NCBI GenBank assembly: GCA_023213195.1
Contig: CP096135.1
Coordinates: 2,104,842 to 2,168,841 of the forward strand
Direction of reading: 5' to 3'
From: Sphingobacteriales bacterium JAD_PAG50586_3
GTDB lineage: Bacteria; Bacteroidota; Bacteroidia; CAMBQF01
Length of the DNA: 64,000 bases
In this document: piece after piece, positions 1-9,395 of the stretch
Layout of the letters: each line of letters opens with the position of its first letter
Position numbering within the stretch: position 1 is the stretch's first letter
The notes under the pieces: generated by a model
What the model saw: only the letters and a program-made list of their open reading frames with translations
Told to the model about the DNA's origin: nothing
The model's database searches: none
Translations under genes and position numbers: made by a program

Positions 1-935
1 GTCAGGCCATGCTCTTTAAAGGCTTCGTATAATTCTACCACACCGGTTGGCACTGTCCATTTAGGTTGAAACTCGGGCAACTGGCGGGTAATTTTATCAA
101 AGTTTACGCGGTAGTTGCGGGTATCGGCACCAAACTCGTTGGTTATGTTTACCTCGCAATTGGGTACTACGTTCTTTACAATTTCGGCAACCTCGCGTAC
201 GCGGTAGTTATCTTCATTGCGGCCTACGTTAAAGGCTTCGCCGTGTATGCGGTCTTTGTCAGCCTCAATAACGGCAACAAAAGCGCGGGCAATATCTTCG
301 CAATGTACCAGCGGGCGCTAAGGGCTGCCGTCGCTTTTAATTACAATTTTGCCTGATGTAAAAGCGGCGCCAACAAAGTCGTTCACCACTAAATCAGTAC
401 GCAACATAGGCGATACGCCATACGCTGTAGCGTTGCGCAAAAACGTTACGCTAAAATCATCGCTCAACAAAGGCAACACATCGCGTTCGGTATATACCTT
501 GGATTTTGCATAAGCTGTAACCGGGTTTTGCGTAGCGCTTTCATCTAAAGCAGAATCGCCCGCAACACCGTACATACTGCACGATGAAGAGAAGATGTAA
601 CGCTCTACACCTACTTCTTTAGAAAGCTTGGCAATATCAACAGATGCCTGGTGGTTAATATCAAGCGTAAGTTGCTCAAACAGGTTGCCCATAGGGTCGT
701 TACTAAGAGCAGCCAAATGGCATACGGCATAAGCGCCTTCCAAATCGGCAGCCTCAATATTACGAACGTCTTTAGTTATTTGGGTAAAGTTGTGGCCGGG
801 TTTAAAAAACCAGCAATCTTCGTTAAAGTAGTTGTTGTCTATACCTACTACTTCATAGCCCTTATCAAGCAATAAGCGGGTAAGGTGCGGGCCAATGTAG
901 CCTTGGTTACCCGTTACTATAATTTTTTTTGCCAT
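1..935 (-). CDS. NAD-dependent nucleotide-sugar epimerase/dehydratase (partial, in-frame TAG)
   Basis: Extended short-chain dehydrogenase acting on a nucleotide-linked sugar in the cytoplasm. The N-terminal Rossmann fold shows GNQGYIG (residues 9-15), an SSSCS strand near 116-120, and the catalytic YxxxK as Y142-K146. I start at the ATG at 935 because upstream codons overlap the end of the neighbouring cytidylyltransferase. Codon 206 (318-320) is TAG where the family normally has Trp (GSP-W-RPLVH); the frame then stays open and conserved to the window edge, so the C-terminus lies outside. The break is one G-to-A change and probably an assembly error. It sits 8 bp after the CDP-sugar synthase and is likely cotranscribed, which suggests it modifies a CDP-sugar, but the exact substrate cannot be read from sequence. 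Confidence 0.85.
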
Positions 936-943
936 AGTTGTAT

Positions 944-1717
944 TTACCACTTTTTCCAGGTGGCTTTGTTTGTATTCCACAATTTATTCAGGTAGCTAAG
1001 GTCGCGTTCGGTATCTACACACTCCCAAAAACCGTCGTGTTTGTATACCATTACTTCGCCCATTTTAGCCAGTTCTTCCAGCGGGCCAAATTCAAAATCG
1101 CAGTTAGGGTCAAGCAACAACTTATCATACATACTGCGGTTAAACACCATGTAGCCGCCATTGATATAGCCCGCTGATGATACCTGTGGTTTTTCTTCAA
1201 ATGATGCCACACGGTCGCCCTCCAAATTCAATTCGCCAAAGCGCGATGGGGGCTTAACACCCGTCATAGTAACGGTTTTACCGTGAGATTTATGGAATGC
1301 TAACAGTTTATTAATGTCAATATCGCAAACCCCATCGCCATAGGTAATAAGGTTTATATCATCATCAATAAACGGTTCAGACTGCTTAATACGCGAGCCT
1401 TTAAGATTTTCTAAGCCGGTATCAAGTATGGTTACTTTCCAATCTTCATCAACATTGGTTAAAAAATTAGTTGTATGGGCTTTTAAATCCAAGGTAAAGT
1501 GGCTGTTGTAGTAGTTATAATTGACAAAGTAATTTTTAATTACGTTGCTTTTGTAGCCGGTAAGTAGCACAAACTCGGTAAGCCCGTAGTGTGCATAGCT
1601 TTTCATAATGTGCCAGATGATGGGCTTGCCACCAATTTCTACCATAGGCTTAGGTATAGAGTCGGTAATGTTGCCTAAACGGCTACCGTAACCACCTGCC
1701 AGAATTAATACTTTCAT
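944..1717 (-). CDS. rfbF: Glucose-1-phosphate cytidylyltransferase
   Basis: Makes CDP-glucose from CTP and glucose 1-phosphate, the first step towards CDP-linked deoxysugars of surface polysaccharide. The 257-residue protein has the full family length. It carries the nucleotidyltransferase signature LAGGYGSRLG (6-15), the sugar-phosphate motif PKPMVEIGGKP, the metal-site stretch YGDGVCDID and the C-terminal FWECVDTERDL typical of RfbF. It is intact, which makes it a useful control among broken neighbours. A promoter lies just upstream (1738-1769), so this gene and the epimerase form their own transcript, separated from the glycosyltransferases by about 210 bp. Confidence 0.92.
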   Translation of the reverse strand: MKVLILAGGYGSRLGNITDSIPKPMVEIGGKPIIWHIMKSYAHYGLTEFVLLTGYKSNVIKNYFVNYNYYNSHFTLDLKAHTTNFLTNVDEDWKVTILDTGLENLKGSRIKQSEPFIDDDINLITYGDGVCDIDINKLLAFHKSHGKTVTMTGVKPPSRFGELNLEGDRVASFEEKPQVSSAGYINGGYMVFNRSMYDKLLLDPNCDFEFGPLEELAKMGEVMVYKHDGFWECVDTERDLSYLNKLWNTNKATWKKW

Positions 1718-1737
1718 TATACTTATATAGTTAGTTG

Positions 1738-1769
1738 CAAAGATAACATTTTAGAGCACAGAGTAGAAA
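1738..1769 (-). promoter_or_regulatory. Bacteroidota-type promoter of rfbF
   Basis: On the minus strand a -7 box TATCTTTG (1738-1745) matches TAnnTTTG exactly. Twenty bases upstream is TTTC (1766-1769), one change from the -33 TTTG. The predicted start lies about 14 bp before the rfbF ATG. The bases before the -7 box (CTAAAATGT) also precede the -7 box at 54784. Confidence 0.6.
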
Positions 1770-1830
1770 GGAGTGAGGAGAGATTTTATACTAACTTAAA
1801 CCAGGGTTTTGAGCCTGAATTTTAAACGAT

Positions 1831-1872
1831 TTTTTAATGGTAGCAAAGTAGTAAGATTGCTACCATTAAAAA
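1831..1872. repeat. Perfect 16-bp inverted repeat between rfbF and the glycosyltransferases
   Basis: Arms TTTTTAATGGTAGCAA (1831-1846) and its exact complement (1857-1872) enclose a 10-base loop. No T-tract follows on either strand, so it is not a classical intrinsic terminator. It could be a processing hairpin or a protein site at the boundary of two transcripts. Confidence 0.7.
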
Positions 1873-1929
1873 TGGTTTGCACCTCTTTATTATTACTGTT
1901 ATTATAACATAAATTAAACCACTTTTTGG

Positions 1930-2784
1930 CTAAGAATTGTTCGGGGCAACTGGTGTAACATATTTTGATGCTTGGTTTGCCTTAATTAGGTTAACCATTA
2001 GCTGTTCCAGTTGGGTAATTTGGCTAACTGATAAATTAAATTCAGCATAACAAAACTTAATCCATGCCGGAATAGTATCTGGAGAAATAGTAGTACCAAT
2101 TTTATTAAACAGGTATTCTATTACTTTATCAGAATTTTGTCTTTGTGTTGTAGCATGTTTAACAGTTACATTATCCAGATGTATTCTGTATTTTAACAGC
2201 ACCTTTGGGATGTTTGCAAAGCGGGTAATAAATGCCATGCGTGCCCACAATTCATAATCTTCGGCATGGGCAAATGTTGCTGAATATTGTAGCTTGTGGC
2301 TATCAACTATTTGTTTGCGAATTATTACTGTGGGATGGCAAAACCGGCAATGATAAAGCATTTGAAGTTTTATCTGTACGTCATCTTCTTCGTACTTTCC
2401 TAGCTTATTGTTTTTTCCAAAAGATTGAAACCAAGTGCCAGATATTCCAATTTCAGGGTTAGCTTCCATAAAAGCCACCTGCTCTGCAATGCGTGTAGGC
2501 AGGCTAATATCGTCGGCATCCATACGGACAATGTACTTGCCTTTGGCTAATGAAAATCCTAAATTAAGATTGTATATAAGGCCCGAATTTTGGGCATTTT
2601 TGATGTATTGTATGCGGGTGTCTGGTATGGCTAAAATTTGCTCTTCTGTATTATCTGTAGAGCAATCGTTTACTATTATTAATTCAAAATCATAAAAAGT
2701 CTGATCCAGAATGCTTTGAATAGCTTCGGCAATATAAGGTCCGGCATTGTAGGCAGGTAATATTACTGATATAAGTGGCTGCAA
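1930..2784 (-). CDS. Family 2 glycosyltransferase
   Basis: GT-A fold enzyme expected to add one sugar to a polysaccharide repeat at the cytoplasmic face. It begins with LISVILPAYNAG, then NDCSTDNT near residue 40, the metal-binding MDADD near 90 and an AEDYELW stretch near 175 that supplies the catalytic acid. No membrane helix is visible. The start appears to be TTG, two bases after the stop of the upstream glycosyltransferase, which suggests translational coupling; no ATG fits the conserved N-terminus. It is intact at 284 residues. Donor and acceptor are unknown. Confidence 0.88.
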   Translation of the reverse strand: MQPLISVILPAYNAGPYIAEAIQSILDQTFYDFELIIVNDCSTDNTEEQILAIPDTRIQYIKNAQNSGLIYNLNLGFSLAKGKYIVRMDADDISLPTRIAEQVAFMEANPEIGISGTWFQSFGKNNKLGKYEEDDVQIKLQMLYHCRFCHPTVIIRKQIVDSHKLQYSATFAHAEDYELWARMAFITRFANIPKVLLKYRIHLDNVTVKHATTQRQNSDKVIEYLFNKIGTTISPDTIPAWIKFCYAEFNLSVSQITQLEQLMVNLIKANQASKYVTPVAPNNS

Positions 2785-2786
2785 TG

Positions 2787-3740
2787 CTAGTTGTTTTTAT
2801 TTTTAAAGAAGTAAAAATAATCTTTAATATAATTAATGTTAAACGGCTTTAGTTTAATAGCCATAAAAGCCAGTTGCAGTGCCTGTTGCTTATGCCCTTC
2901 GTAAAACCTGCGTTTAGACAGGTAAGAGTATAGGTGCGCTTTATTATTTAAAAAGGGGGCAGCTTTTTGTGTATACCATTTGTTAAGCTTGTCTGTATTA
3001 CCATCCGCTAAATCATCGGTTCCGGTGGTTTTTCTTTGGTTTATAAGGGTATCTATCAGCTCTCCCGTAAAAATTTTTTTAGGGTTGTTTGTCAGGTTGC
3101 CGCTAACCGATTGTGTGTTGTAACGGTAGTAATATAGGTGCTGTGTAATGTTGGCTACCTCATATTTTTCGGTAATAAGATATAGCCAGTAATGGTCTTC
3201 GCCTCCCATACGGTCAAAAAACAAGTTATAGTAGCCAATTGTGCTAAGCACTTCTTTTTTTATCATTAAGGCAGAGCCTATAAATTCATACTTAGCCGGC
3301 ATAGCCTTGGTAATACCTGCATGAGTTAGTTCAAAGTTTGATTGTTTCAACTCTTTATCATCTTCGCTAACCCAAATATAGTTAGAGCCACAGGCACCGC
3401 AAGTTGGGTTGGTTAGCATGTAGTTAAGTAGCAATTCTATGCGGTTAGGGGCGCAATAATCATCTGCATCCTGAAAGGTAATATACTCTCCCTTTGCCAG
3501 TGCAGCCAGTTTGTTCCAGGTTTGCAAGTAGCCAAGGTTTTGGGTGTTATGATAGAATTTTATGCGTGGGTCGGTATAGCCCTCCGCTATTTTGCGTGTG
3601 TTGTCTTTAGAACAATCGTCAGCAATAAGTAATTCCCAATTTGTGTAGGTTTGATTTATTATGCTGTTTATAGCCTGTTTTATGAAAGCAGCACAATTGT
3701 AGGCAGGCATTAAAACAGAAACTAACGGTTGGGCACCCAT
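2787..3740 (-). CDS. Family 2 glycosyltransferase
   Basis: A second GT-A glycosyltransferase of the locus, 317 residues and intact. Its motifs parallel the neighbour: LVSVLMPAYNCA at the N-terminus, DDCSKDNT near 40, QDADDYC near 92 (the DxD metal site) and GGEDHYWLY near 180. A basic C-terminal tail of about 100 residues differs from the neighbour. It starts 3 bp after the ABC ATPase stop, so it belongs to the exporter operon. The two enzymes are only distantly alike and probably add different sugars. Confidence 0.88.
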   Translation of the reverse strand: MGAQPLVSVLMPAYNCAAFIKQAINSIINQTYTNWELLIADDCSKDNTRKIAEGYTDPRIKFYHNTQNLGYLQTWNKLAALAKGEYITFQDADDYCAPNRIELLLNYMLTNPTCGACGSNYIWVSEDDKELKQSNFELTHAGITKAMPAKYEFIGSALMIKKEVLSTIGYYNLFFDRMGGEDHYWLYLITEKYEVANITQHLYYYRYNTQSVSGNLTNNPKKIFTGELIDTLINQRKTTGTDDLADGNTDKLNKWYTQKAAPFLNNKAHLYSYLSKRRFYEGHKQQALQLAFMAIKLKPFNINYIKDYFYFFKNKNN

Positions 3741-3743
3741 GCT

Positions 3744-5027
3744 TTATTTCGTATGTATTTCGCTTACATCAACGGCACTATCTACATAGCCGCTAATTTC
3801 CGGGCCTTGAGTAAAACCAAAATGTTTGCCGTTTTTATCTGTATCAAGTACAGAAAAGCTCAGGTAATTATCAATAGCATCTAAAGTATTTACATGAGAG
3901 CGGATACCTAACGAAATATAGTAGCGCGAAGGAACTAATACAGGGTCTGTTATTTTAAGCCTGAATGAAAGTATTTGCTCATTGTGGCAAGCGTATGCCT
4001 GTTCCGACTCGTAAGTAAACACGCGTGAACCATTGGCACCGTTTACGGCAAAACCAAATTCTAATTCGGTAATGTTTGGGTCGGTTACTTTTACTGTAAA
4101 ATGAAATTCGGGTTGGTCTTTCCAGAAATAGTTGTCTTGTTCCATTTCCATGGAAATTATTTTCACGCGTTTTGCATATTGATTATTATCTCGCGGAACA
4201 GATTCAAGGTTGTTATACTGGTTTAGGTTATTCAGGTTGTCTTGTAGGTACTGGCCTATTATTTTTGATGTTGTGTCGTAGCTTAAAACCTGCCCTTGTT
4301 TCATAAACACACACTGGGTGCACAAGTCGGCAATAGATGTCATGTTGTGGCTAACAAACAATACAGTGCGCCCTTCGTTACGCGATACGTTTTGAATTTT
4401 GCCAATGCACTTTCTTTGGAATTCGGCATCGCCTACGGCAAGTACTTCATCAATAATTAAAATATCAGGCTCTAAGTGGGCGGCCACGGCAAAGGCCAGG
4501 CGCACATACATGCCCGATGAATATCGTTTCACGGGCGTATCAATATACCGCTCTACACCAGAAAAGTCTACAATCTCGTCAAACTTAGCCTTAATTTCGG
4601 CTTTGCGCATGCCCAAAACGGCACCGTTAAGAAATATGTTTTCGCGCCCGGTAAGCTCCGGGTGAAAACCCGTGCCCACCTCTAAAAGGCTGGCTATGCG
4701 GCCATTTATTTTTATAGCACCCGTTGTGGGGCCTGTTACTTTTGCTAAAATTTTAAGCAAGGTAGATTTGCCTGCCCCATTTTTGCCTATAATGCCAAGC
4801 ACCTCGCCTTTTTGTACATCAAAGTTTACATCGCGCAGGGCCCACACATAGTCAGAGCCTTTGGTGTCTCTGGCATTGGTTTGTGCTAAGCTAAGAAAGG
4901 GGTCGGGCTTGCGCAATATATTCATCTGCCAAAAGCGTTGCAAATCATCGTTAATGGAAGACGCACCTACATAACCCAAGCGGTAAAACTTAGAAACATT
5001 TTCTACACGTATTGCTACATCACTCAT
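3744..5027 (-). CDS. Polysaccharide ABC exporter ATPase (Wzt type, with C-terminal carbohydrate-binding domain)
   Basis: Powers export of lipid-linked polysaccharide across the inner membrane. Walker A is GKNGAGKS (81-88), the signature is YSSGMYVR (170-177) and Walker B is ILIIDEVLAVGD (190-201). At 427 residues it is much longer than a bare ATPase. The extra ~170 residues match the layout of Wzt proteins whose C-terminal beta-sandwich recognises the finished O-antigen. It lies directly after its permease and before two glycosyltransferases. The gene is intact. Confidence 0.9.
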   Translation of the reverse strand: MSDVAIRVENVSKFYRLGYVGASSINDDLQRFWQMNILRKPDPFLSLAQTNARDTKGSDYVWALRDVNFDVQKGEVLGIIGKNGAGKSTLLKILAKVTGPTTGAIKINGRIASLLEVGTGFHPELTGRENIFLNGAVLGMRKAEIKAKFDEIVDFSGVERYIDTPVKRYSSGMYVRLAFAVAAHLEPDILIIDEVLAVGDAEFQRKCIGKIQNVSRNEGRTVLFVSHNMTSIADLCTQCVFMKQGQVLSYDTTSKIIGQYLQDNLNNLNQYNNLESVPRDNNQYAKRVKIISMEMEQDNYFWKDQPEFHFTVKVTDPNITELEFGFAVNGANGSRVFTYESEQAYACHNEQILSFRLKITDPVLVPSRYYISLGIRSHVNTLDAIDNYLSFSVLDTDKNGKHFGFTQGPEISGYVDSAVDVSEIHTK

Positions 5028-5047
5028 TATTACTCGCTATATACGGG

Positions 5048-5904
5048 TTAAACAGTATCCATAAAATTCTTTTCAACCTTGTTAAATATGACTATTGATA
5101 CAAGTAAAAATACAATCATAAAAACAAAGCTGTAGGCTAGTTGCAAAGGGTTGTAAGAGCCGTTGCCCAATAAGCCGTACCTAAAGGTTTCTATTACGGG
5201 CGATAGTGGGTTTATAGCCACCAGCCACTCAAAACCTTTTTCTTTAGCCACACTTAGGGGTAAATAACCGGTGTAGCAAACATTAGCAGCTGTACACCAA
5301 AACCTACCAGGTAGGTAAAATCGCGGTATTTGGTAGTAACTGATGATATAAATATGCCAAACCCTAAACCCAAACCAGCCATTACTATTATAAGAAACGG
5401 CAGTAATACAAGGTATTTGTTGGGGTTTATGCCTGCATCATCTTTAACAAAGAACATAAAAGCCATTACCAATATCAAAATTACCAGTTGTATGCCCAGC
5501 TTAAACAACGCCGATAGGATAACAGATAGCGGAACCACCATACGTGGAAAATACACTTTGCCAAATATAGAGGCATTGCCTACAAAGGTGTTTGATGTTT
5601 TGGTAAGGCAATCGGCAAAAAATATCCAGGCGGTGGTGCCGGTTAGGTAAAATAAAAAGGGCGAGTTACCATCAGTAGGTATAGATGCTAAGCCGCTAAA
5701 CACCAACGCATATACTACCGATGTTAAAACAGGCTGTATAACCAGCCACAACGGGCCCAATAGGGTTTGTTTGTATGTAGCCACAATATCGCGGCGTACA
5801 AATAGCATTAGCAAATCACGATAGTCCCAAATCTCTTTTAGGTTAAGCTGAAAGGGAGAACTTTTAGGTTTTATTACTGATGTCCACTGCTGGTGTTGTT
5901 CCAT
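5048..5904 (-). CDS. Polysaccharide ABC exporter permease (Wzm/TagG type), frameshifted
   Basis: Membrane half of the exporter, ABC-2 family, with about six hydrophobic helices. The N-terminal piece (5254-5904) carries the cytoplasmic segment with LFVRRDIVATYKQTLLGPLW, typical of TagG/Wzm. The C-terminal piece (5048-5251) has INPLSPVIETFRYGLLG, also typical. They join if one C is restored to the C-run at 5257-5260 (minus strand), giving ATPVIYPLSVAKEKG. The reconstructed length, near 285 residues, is normal. I read this as a homopolymer error, not a pseudogene. Confidence 0.85.
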
Positions 5905-5916
5905 TTTATAATATAA

Positions 5917-5947
5917 ACAGGGCCAAAATTATACATTTTGGCCCTGT
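5917..5947 (-). terminator. Hairpin between endonuclease gene and exporter operon
   Basis: A perfect 13-bp stem (5917-5929 with 5935-5947) with loop TATAC, followed on the minus strand by TTTATATT. It probably ends the endonuclease transcript. It also lies in the leader just upstream of the permease ATG. Confidence 0.6.
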
Positions 5948-5970
5948 AGAGGTTAATGTTTTTTGCAATA

Positions 5971-8166
5971 TTAGTGAACAACTACCAAACGGCGAGATGT
6001 TAAAGCACCATTAGTGCGGATAGTAAGGTTATACATACCGGCATCAAAAGCACCAAGGTGAATATCGTAAAGGTTTGGTCCTTTAGCCATATTTACGTTG
6101 CGGCTATAGATAACGCGGCCTGTCATATCAGTAACCATCATTTCAACATCTTCGTTTTTCTCGGCCACTACGCGCACATTAATATGGTCTGTAGTAGGCA
6201 CAGGGAAAACATTAATATCAAACTGTGTAGCCGTATTTTCTGTAGTAGAAACAGTGTTACAGGGCACAGTAGGGTTGCTTATGTATTGCATTGTGTGGAA
6301 GTTGATATAGCACACCCAGTTAGGGTTGTCAATAAACGGGTTACGGTTTTCCTGCAAAGAGTCAATGTACTCGTTACGGGCCTTATCAAAATTATCTGGC
6401 GGAAACTGGAAATGCCATTGTTTTAAAATAAGCTCGTTTTGACCAGCCGGAAGGCTCCACTGTAAATTGTTAATACCATCGTAGCAGGTAGGCATGTAAA
6501 ACAAGGCACGGGCAGCACGGCCTTTGTGCACGTCGCGTGGCTCATATACTATGTTAAGCTGGCTATCGTAGCCATATTTACCATCTTCAAACTGGGCAAG
6601 AACAGAATCAACAATACCTAGGGGATTGTCTGAACGGGGCAGGTTGGCCTGTGCAAATATTACAGGGAACAGGTTATGCTGGTCGTTATACTCAGGCTTT
6701 TCTGGTTCATCGGCAGGGTTAGATGCCATCCAGGCGTGGCAAAAAGTATGCTCGCGGCTGTATGTATCCCAGGTAAATGGTGGGGCATAAACATATTGGT
6801 TGCCAGTATAGGCACAAGTAATAACCTTGTTGCCGCCTGTAGTATCGCGTGCCTGAAAGTTGTTAACCATAGTTTCATCGTAGTTACCGTAGAAGGTAGC
6901 TTGGTGAGGGTTGATTAACGCGCCTAAAGCAGCCGGAAAAGTAGAACTGTTAGCATCTATGCCGTTGTAGTAGCTACCTGGGTTAGCGCCCGGGGTAGTA
7001 ACCATACCGGTTAGCGGTGCAGTTTGTGCATAATTGGTATATGCACCGTTGCCGTTATAGGCAAAAACAGCAAAGTAATAATCTGTAGCTGCTATAATGT
7101 AGCTAGGCACAAAGCTTGTAGCCTGACCAACAGAAACTACCTGCGCGCCGCCAATATAATCGCCTTTAACATAGGTTTGGCCATCAACAGGGGCTTCGGT
7201 AATAGTATTAACATCTTTACGCAACACTAAGTAACCGCCGTCTACCGGTGGGTTAGCGCTAGAAAACTGTCCCTTTATACGGTACGATTTTGTTATAGGG
7301 AAGGTAAGGTTAGATGCCTGCGCCGTAGGCTCAGATGCAAACTGACCACCAATACCGTAAATATTTAATATGTAAGGGTTTTCGTTAGCATCGTTATTAG
7401 GTATGCTAAGCTGGGCAAGGCGTGTGCCTGCAGCGCCCGGGGTAAACGTAATGTTTATAGGGCTGCTGCTGTTGGCGTTAACACCGCTGGGAAAGTTGTT
7501 TACCACAAAATCGCCCGCGTTAGGGCCAGAGAAAACCGGCTGCGTAACGGTTAAGGCGTTAGTAATACCAACGTTTTCAACATTAAACGCAAACGGGGTA
7601 GCTGTGCTAACCGGGGCGTTAATGTATACGGTAGAACCTGTTGGGTAGCTAACACCATTGTATTTAACGTTAATTTCCTGCTCAGGGCTGGGTGGTGCAA
7701 CCCTAACGGCTACATCATCAAGTGCTACGTTGCTGCCCGATACCTTATTGGTAAAGTAAAAACGGATGTAGCGGCTGGCGTTGTTAGCCAAAGCACTGTC
7801 TGCCACTAAACCGCCAGATACGGCAAGGGTGGTGTACACTTTAAGGTCGGTCCAGGTAGAGCCGTTTACCGATTGTTGCACAGAGAAAGTACCGCTCCAA
7901 GGGTTACCATTGGCAGTAGCACCGCCAATAAACCATTTTACATAGCCCGGGGCATCGGCTAAAAACACCTGCACATAGTCTGCCGTGTTGTCTAATTTAC
8001 AAGAAGGGGCCACAACTACAAGGGCACCGCTAGAATAGGTTGCAGTACCATTTTGGCTCCAGCCTTGTGGTGCGTTGCCTGCAAAGTCCCAAGATGTTGG
8101 AACGGGCGCTTGGGCGTTTACCGCAAAGGGTAATAAAGCCAAAGCCAATAGTTTAATTATCTTCAT
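5971..8166 (-). CDS. Secreted endonuclease I family nuclease with T9SS type A sorting domain
   Basis: A 731-residue secreted nuclease. The signal peptide is MKIIKLLALALLPFAVNAQA. A jelly-roll-like N-terminal half is followed by an Ig-like/ASPM-type segment and a FnIII-like segment. The EndA/NucM catalytic region near residues 430-600 shows REHTFCHAW, DQHNLFPV, then EPRDVHKGRAARALFYM, whose His and Asn residues bind metal and cut DNA. The last ~80 residues (VFPVPTTDHINVRV to LTSRRLVVVH) are a type A T9SS sorting domain, so the enzyme is exported through T9SS and then released or surface-anchored. The gene is intact. A likely role is degradation of extracellular DNA; that is an inference from the family. 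Confidence 0.9.
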   Translation of the reverse strand: MKIIKLLALALLPFAVNAQAPVPTSWDFAGNAPQGWSQNGTATYSSGALVVVAPSCKLDNTADYVQVFLADAPGYVKWFIGGATANGNPWSGTFSVQQSVNGSTWTDLKVYTTLAVSGGLVADSALANNASRYIRFYFTNKVSGSNVALDDVAVRVAPPSPEQEINVKYNGVSYPTGSTVYINAPVSTATPFAFNVENVGITNALTVTQPVFSGPNAGDFVVNNFPSGVNANSSSPINITFTPGAAGTRLAQLSIPNNDANENPYILNIYGIGGQFASEPTAQASNLTFPITKSYRIKGQFSSANPPVDGGYLVLRKDVNTITEAPVDGQTYVKGDYIGGAQVVSVGQATSFVPSYIIAATDYYFAVFAYNGNGAYTNYAQTAPLTGMVTTPGANPGSYYNGIDANSSTFPAALGALINPHQATFYGNYDETMVNNFQARDTTGGNKVITCAYTGNQYVYAPPFTWDTYSREHTFCHAWMASNPADEPEKPEYNDQHNLFPVIFAQANLPRSDNPLGIVDSVLAQFEDGKYGYDSQLNIVYEPRDVHKGRAARALFYMPTCYDGINNLQWSLPAGQNELILKQWHFQFPPDNFDKARNEYIDSLQENRNPFIDNPNWVCYINFHTMQYISNPTVPCNTVSTTENTATQFDINVFPVPTTDHINVRVVAEKNEDVEMMVTDMTGRVIYSRNVNMAKGPNLYDIHLGAFDAGMYNLTIRTNGALTSRRLVVVH

Positions 8167-8484
8167 AAATAAAAAAATTTAAGCCTGTAAAGGTAGCAAA
8201 ACTATGTTAACAAAGGTTACCTTGTTTTTAACACTGGGTTATTAAAACCCCTACTGTCTGAACCGCAGATTAATGATGATTTGTTGATTTAAGGATGTGT
8301 AGTGGGCGCAGAGAAACTCCCCTTATAAAAGGGAGTCCCCGAACGCAGTTTTGGGAGGGATTTCTAGCGTTGCTTTTACCTCATCCCCACCCCTTCTCCT
8401 GAAGAGAGAAGAGGAGTGTTACGCAGCCATAATTTTATGCATTAACCCCGCACTTTAGTGTGGGGAATTAAAAGCCATATAGTA

Positions 8485-8600
8485 TAGGGCTTTAGCCCAA
8501 ATTTGTTTTGTTGCCTACCGGCGGTGTCTGCCGACGGCTTCGTTCATTTCTTTGCTTGTCCAAAGAAACGAACCAAAGAAAAGACACCACGCCCAAAAAC
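8485..8600. repeat. Dispersed composite repeat, copy 1
   Basis: Begins with GGGCTTTAGCCCAAATT, continues through TTGCCTACCGGCGGTGTCTG, and ends in an inverted repeat TTTCTTTG/CAAAGAAA. Copies 2 and 3 at 8858-9040 and 10793-10930 share the same order of modules with divergence. Confidence 0.65.
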
Positions 8601-8857
8601 ACTGCAATTTTGCTCTCGCACTTCCAAACCGCACTGATTGCCATGCAAAATTTTGTGTTCGCGCCGGGCGTGGACTACCCACGCACAAATAAATTATTCT
8701 CCCTTTCTAAAGGCCCGCCCGGATAAATGGCTTTATCCATTCGGACGGGGGATTCGCACTGTTAAGTGCGGATGGTGGATTTCTAGCCACGAGCAGTTTA
8801 TTGTAGCCACGGCCTTTAGGCCCGATAGCTATAGGAGGCGGAAATGAGCGCATACTA

Positions 8858-9040
8858 ATAGGCCTTTAGCCCAAATTTGATTATTGCCTACCGGCGTTGT
8901 CTGTCGATGGCTTTTATTACTTTTTATCTGTGACTGCCTACCGGCTGCTTTCTATGCGAGAGGTTATTACACCAATGTCTGCCGACGGCATTACTTTCTT
9001 CCCGGCCGAAGAAAGTAATCAAAGAAGGCCGTGCAAAATT
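8858..9040. repeat. Dispersed composite repeat, copy 2
   Basis: Has GGCCTTTAGCCCAAATTTG, then TTGCCTACCGGCGTTGTCTG, and an inverted repeat ATTACTTTCTT/AAGAAAGTAAT at 8990-9018. It matches copies 1 and 3 in module order. Confidence 0.65.
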
Positions 9041-9222
9041 ATAGACCTTTCATTTCGTTGCGCCGCGCCAGACAGCCGCACAAACCCACCTGCTACACGA
9101 AATTTTAGGTCCGCACGGAATTTTGCACAAAAATGCCCTCGCACAAAGAGACCGGTTTGTTGTCCGCTTTGCGGACAATGGGTTTTGATGCGTAAGCATG
9201 TCTCCCTCAGAAGCGGGGGATA

Positions 9223-9299
9223 TTCTTTCGCCATTCCGTAGTACCCCCTCTGTCTCGCGTTGCTCGACATCTCCCCTACAAGCAGGGGGAGAATTAGCT
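9223..9299. repeat. Left copy of ~75-bp inverted repeat
   Basis: Runs from TTCTTTCGCCATTCC through CTCGACATCTCCCC to GAATTAGCT. The reverse complement at 11250-11324 matches it nearly base for base, apart from a 3-base indel and a few changes. The pair brackets the ATPase gene. Confidence 0.8.
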
Positions 9300-9330
9300 A
9301 CGAAAACCAATGGTACTGTTTATAATATTA

Positions 9331-9362
9331 TTTGTATAAAATATTATATTATCGTATCTTTG
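9331..9362 (+). promoter_or_regulatory. Promoter of the RecA-like ATPase gene
   Basis: TTTG (9331-9334), a 20-bp spacer and TATCTTTG (9355-9362) match the Bacteroidota -33/-7 consensus exactly. The predicted start is near 9369, leaving a leader of about 27 bases before the ATG at 9396. Confidence 0.75.
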
Positions 9363-9395
9363 CGAGATTATTAAACCAAACTAAATTATCTTGCA

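Larger units (their letters stand above)
8167..9330. other. Non-coding repeat island, left part
   Basis: No convincing gene. A -7 box TAGTTTTG for the endonuclease gene lies at 8197-8204 on the minus strand. The rest holds short inverted repeats (for example ACTCCC...GGGAGT near 8315-8336), two composite repeats listed separately, and the left copy of a 75-bp inverted repeat. Small open frames here overlap each other on both strands and resemble no family. Confidence 0.7.

Noticed and set aside
1831..1872. Intrinsic terminator
   Set aside because: The hairpin is perfect but ends in an A-tract on both strands, with no run of T after it.
8508..9310. Short open frames in the repeat island as genes
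   Set aside because: They overlap each other on both strands, lie inside repeats and show no family features.
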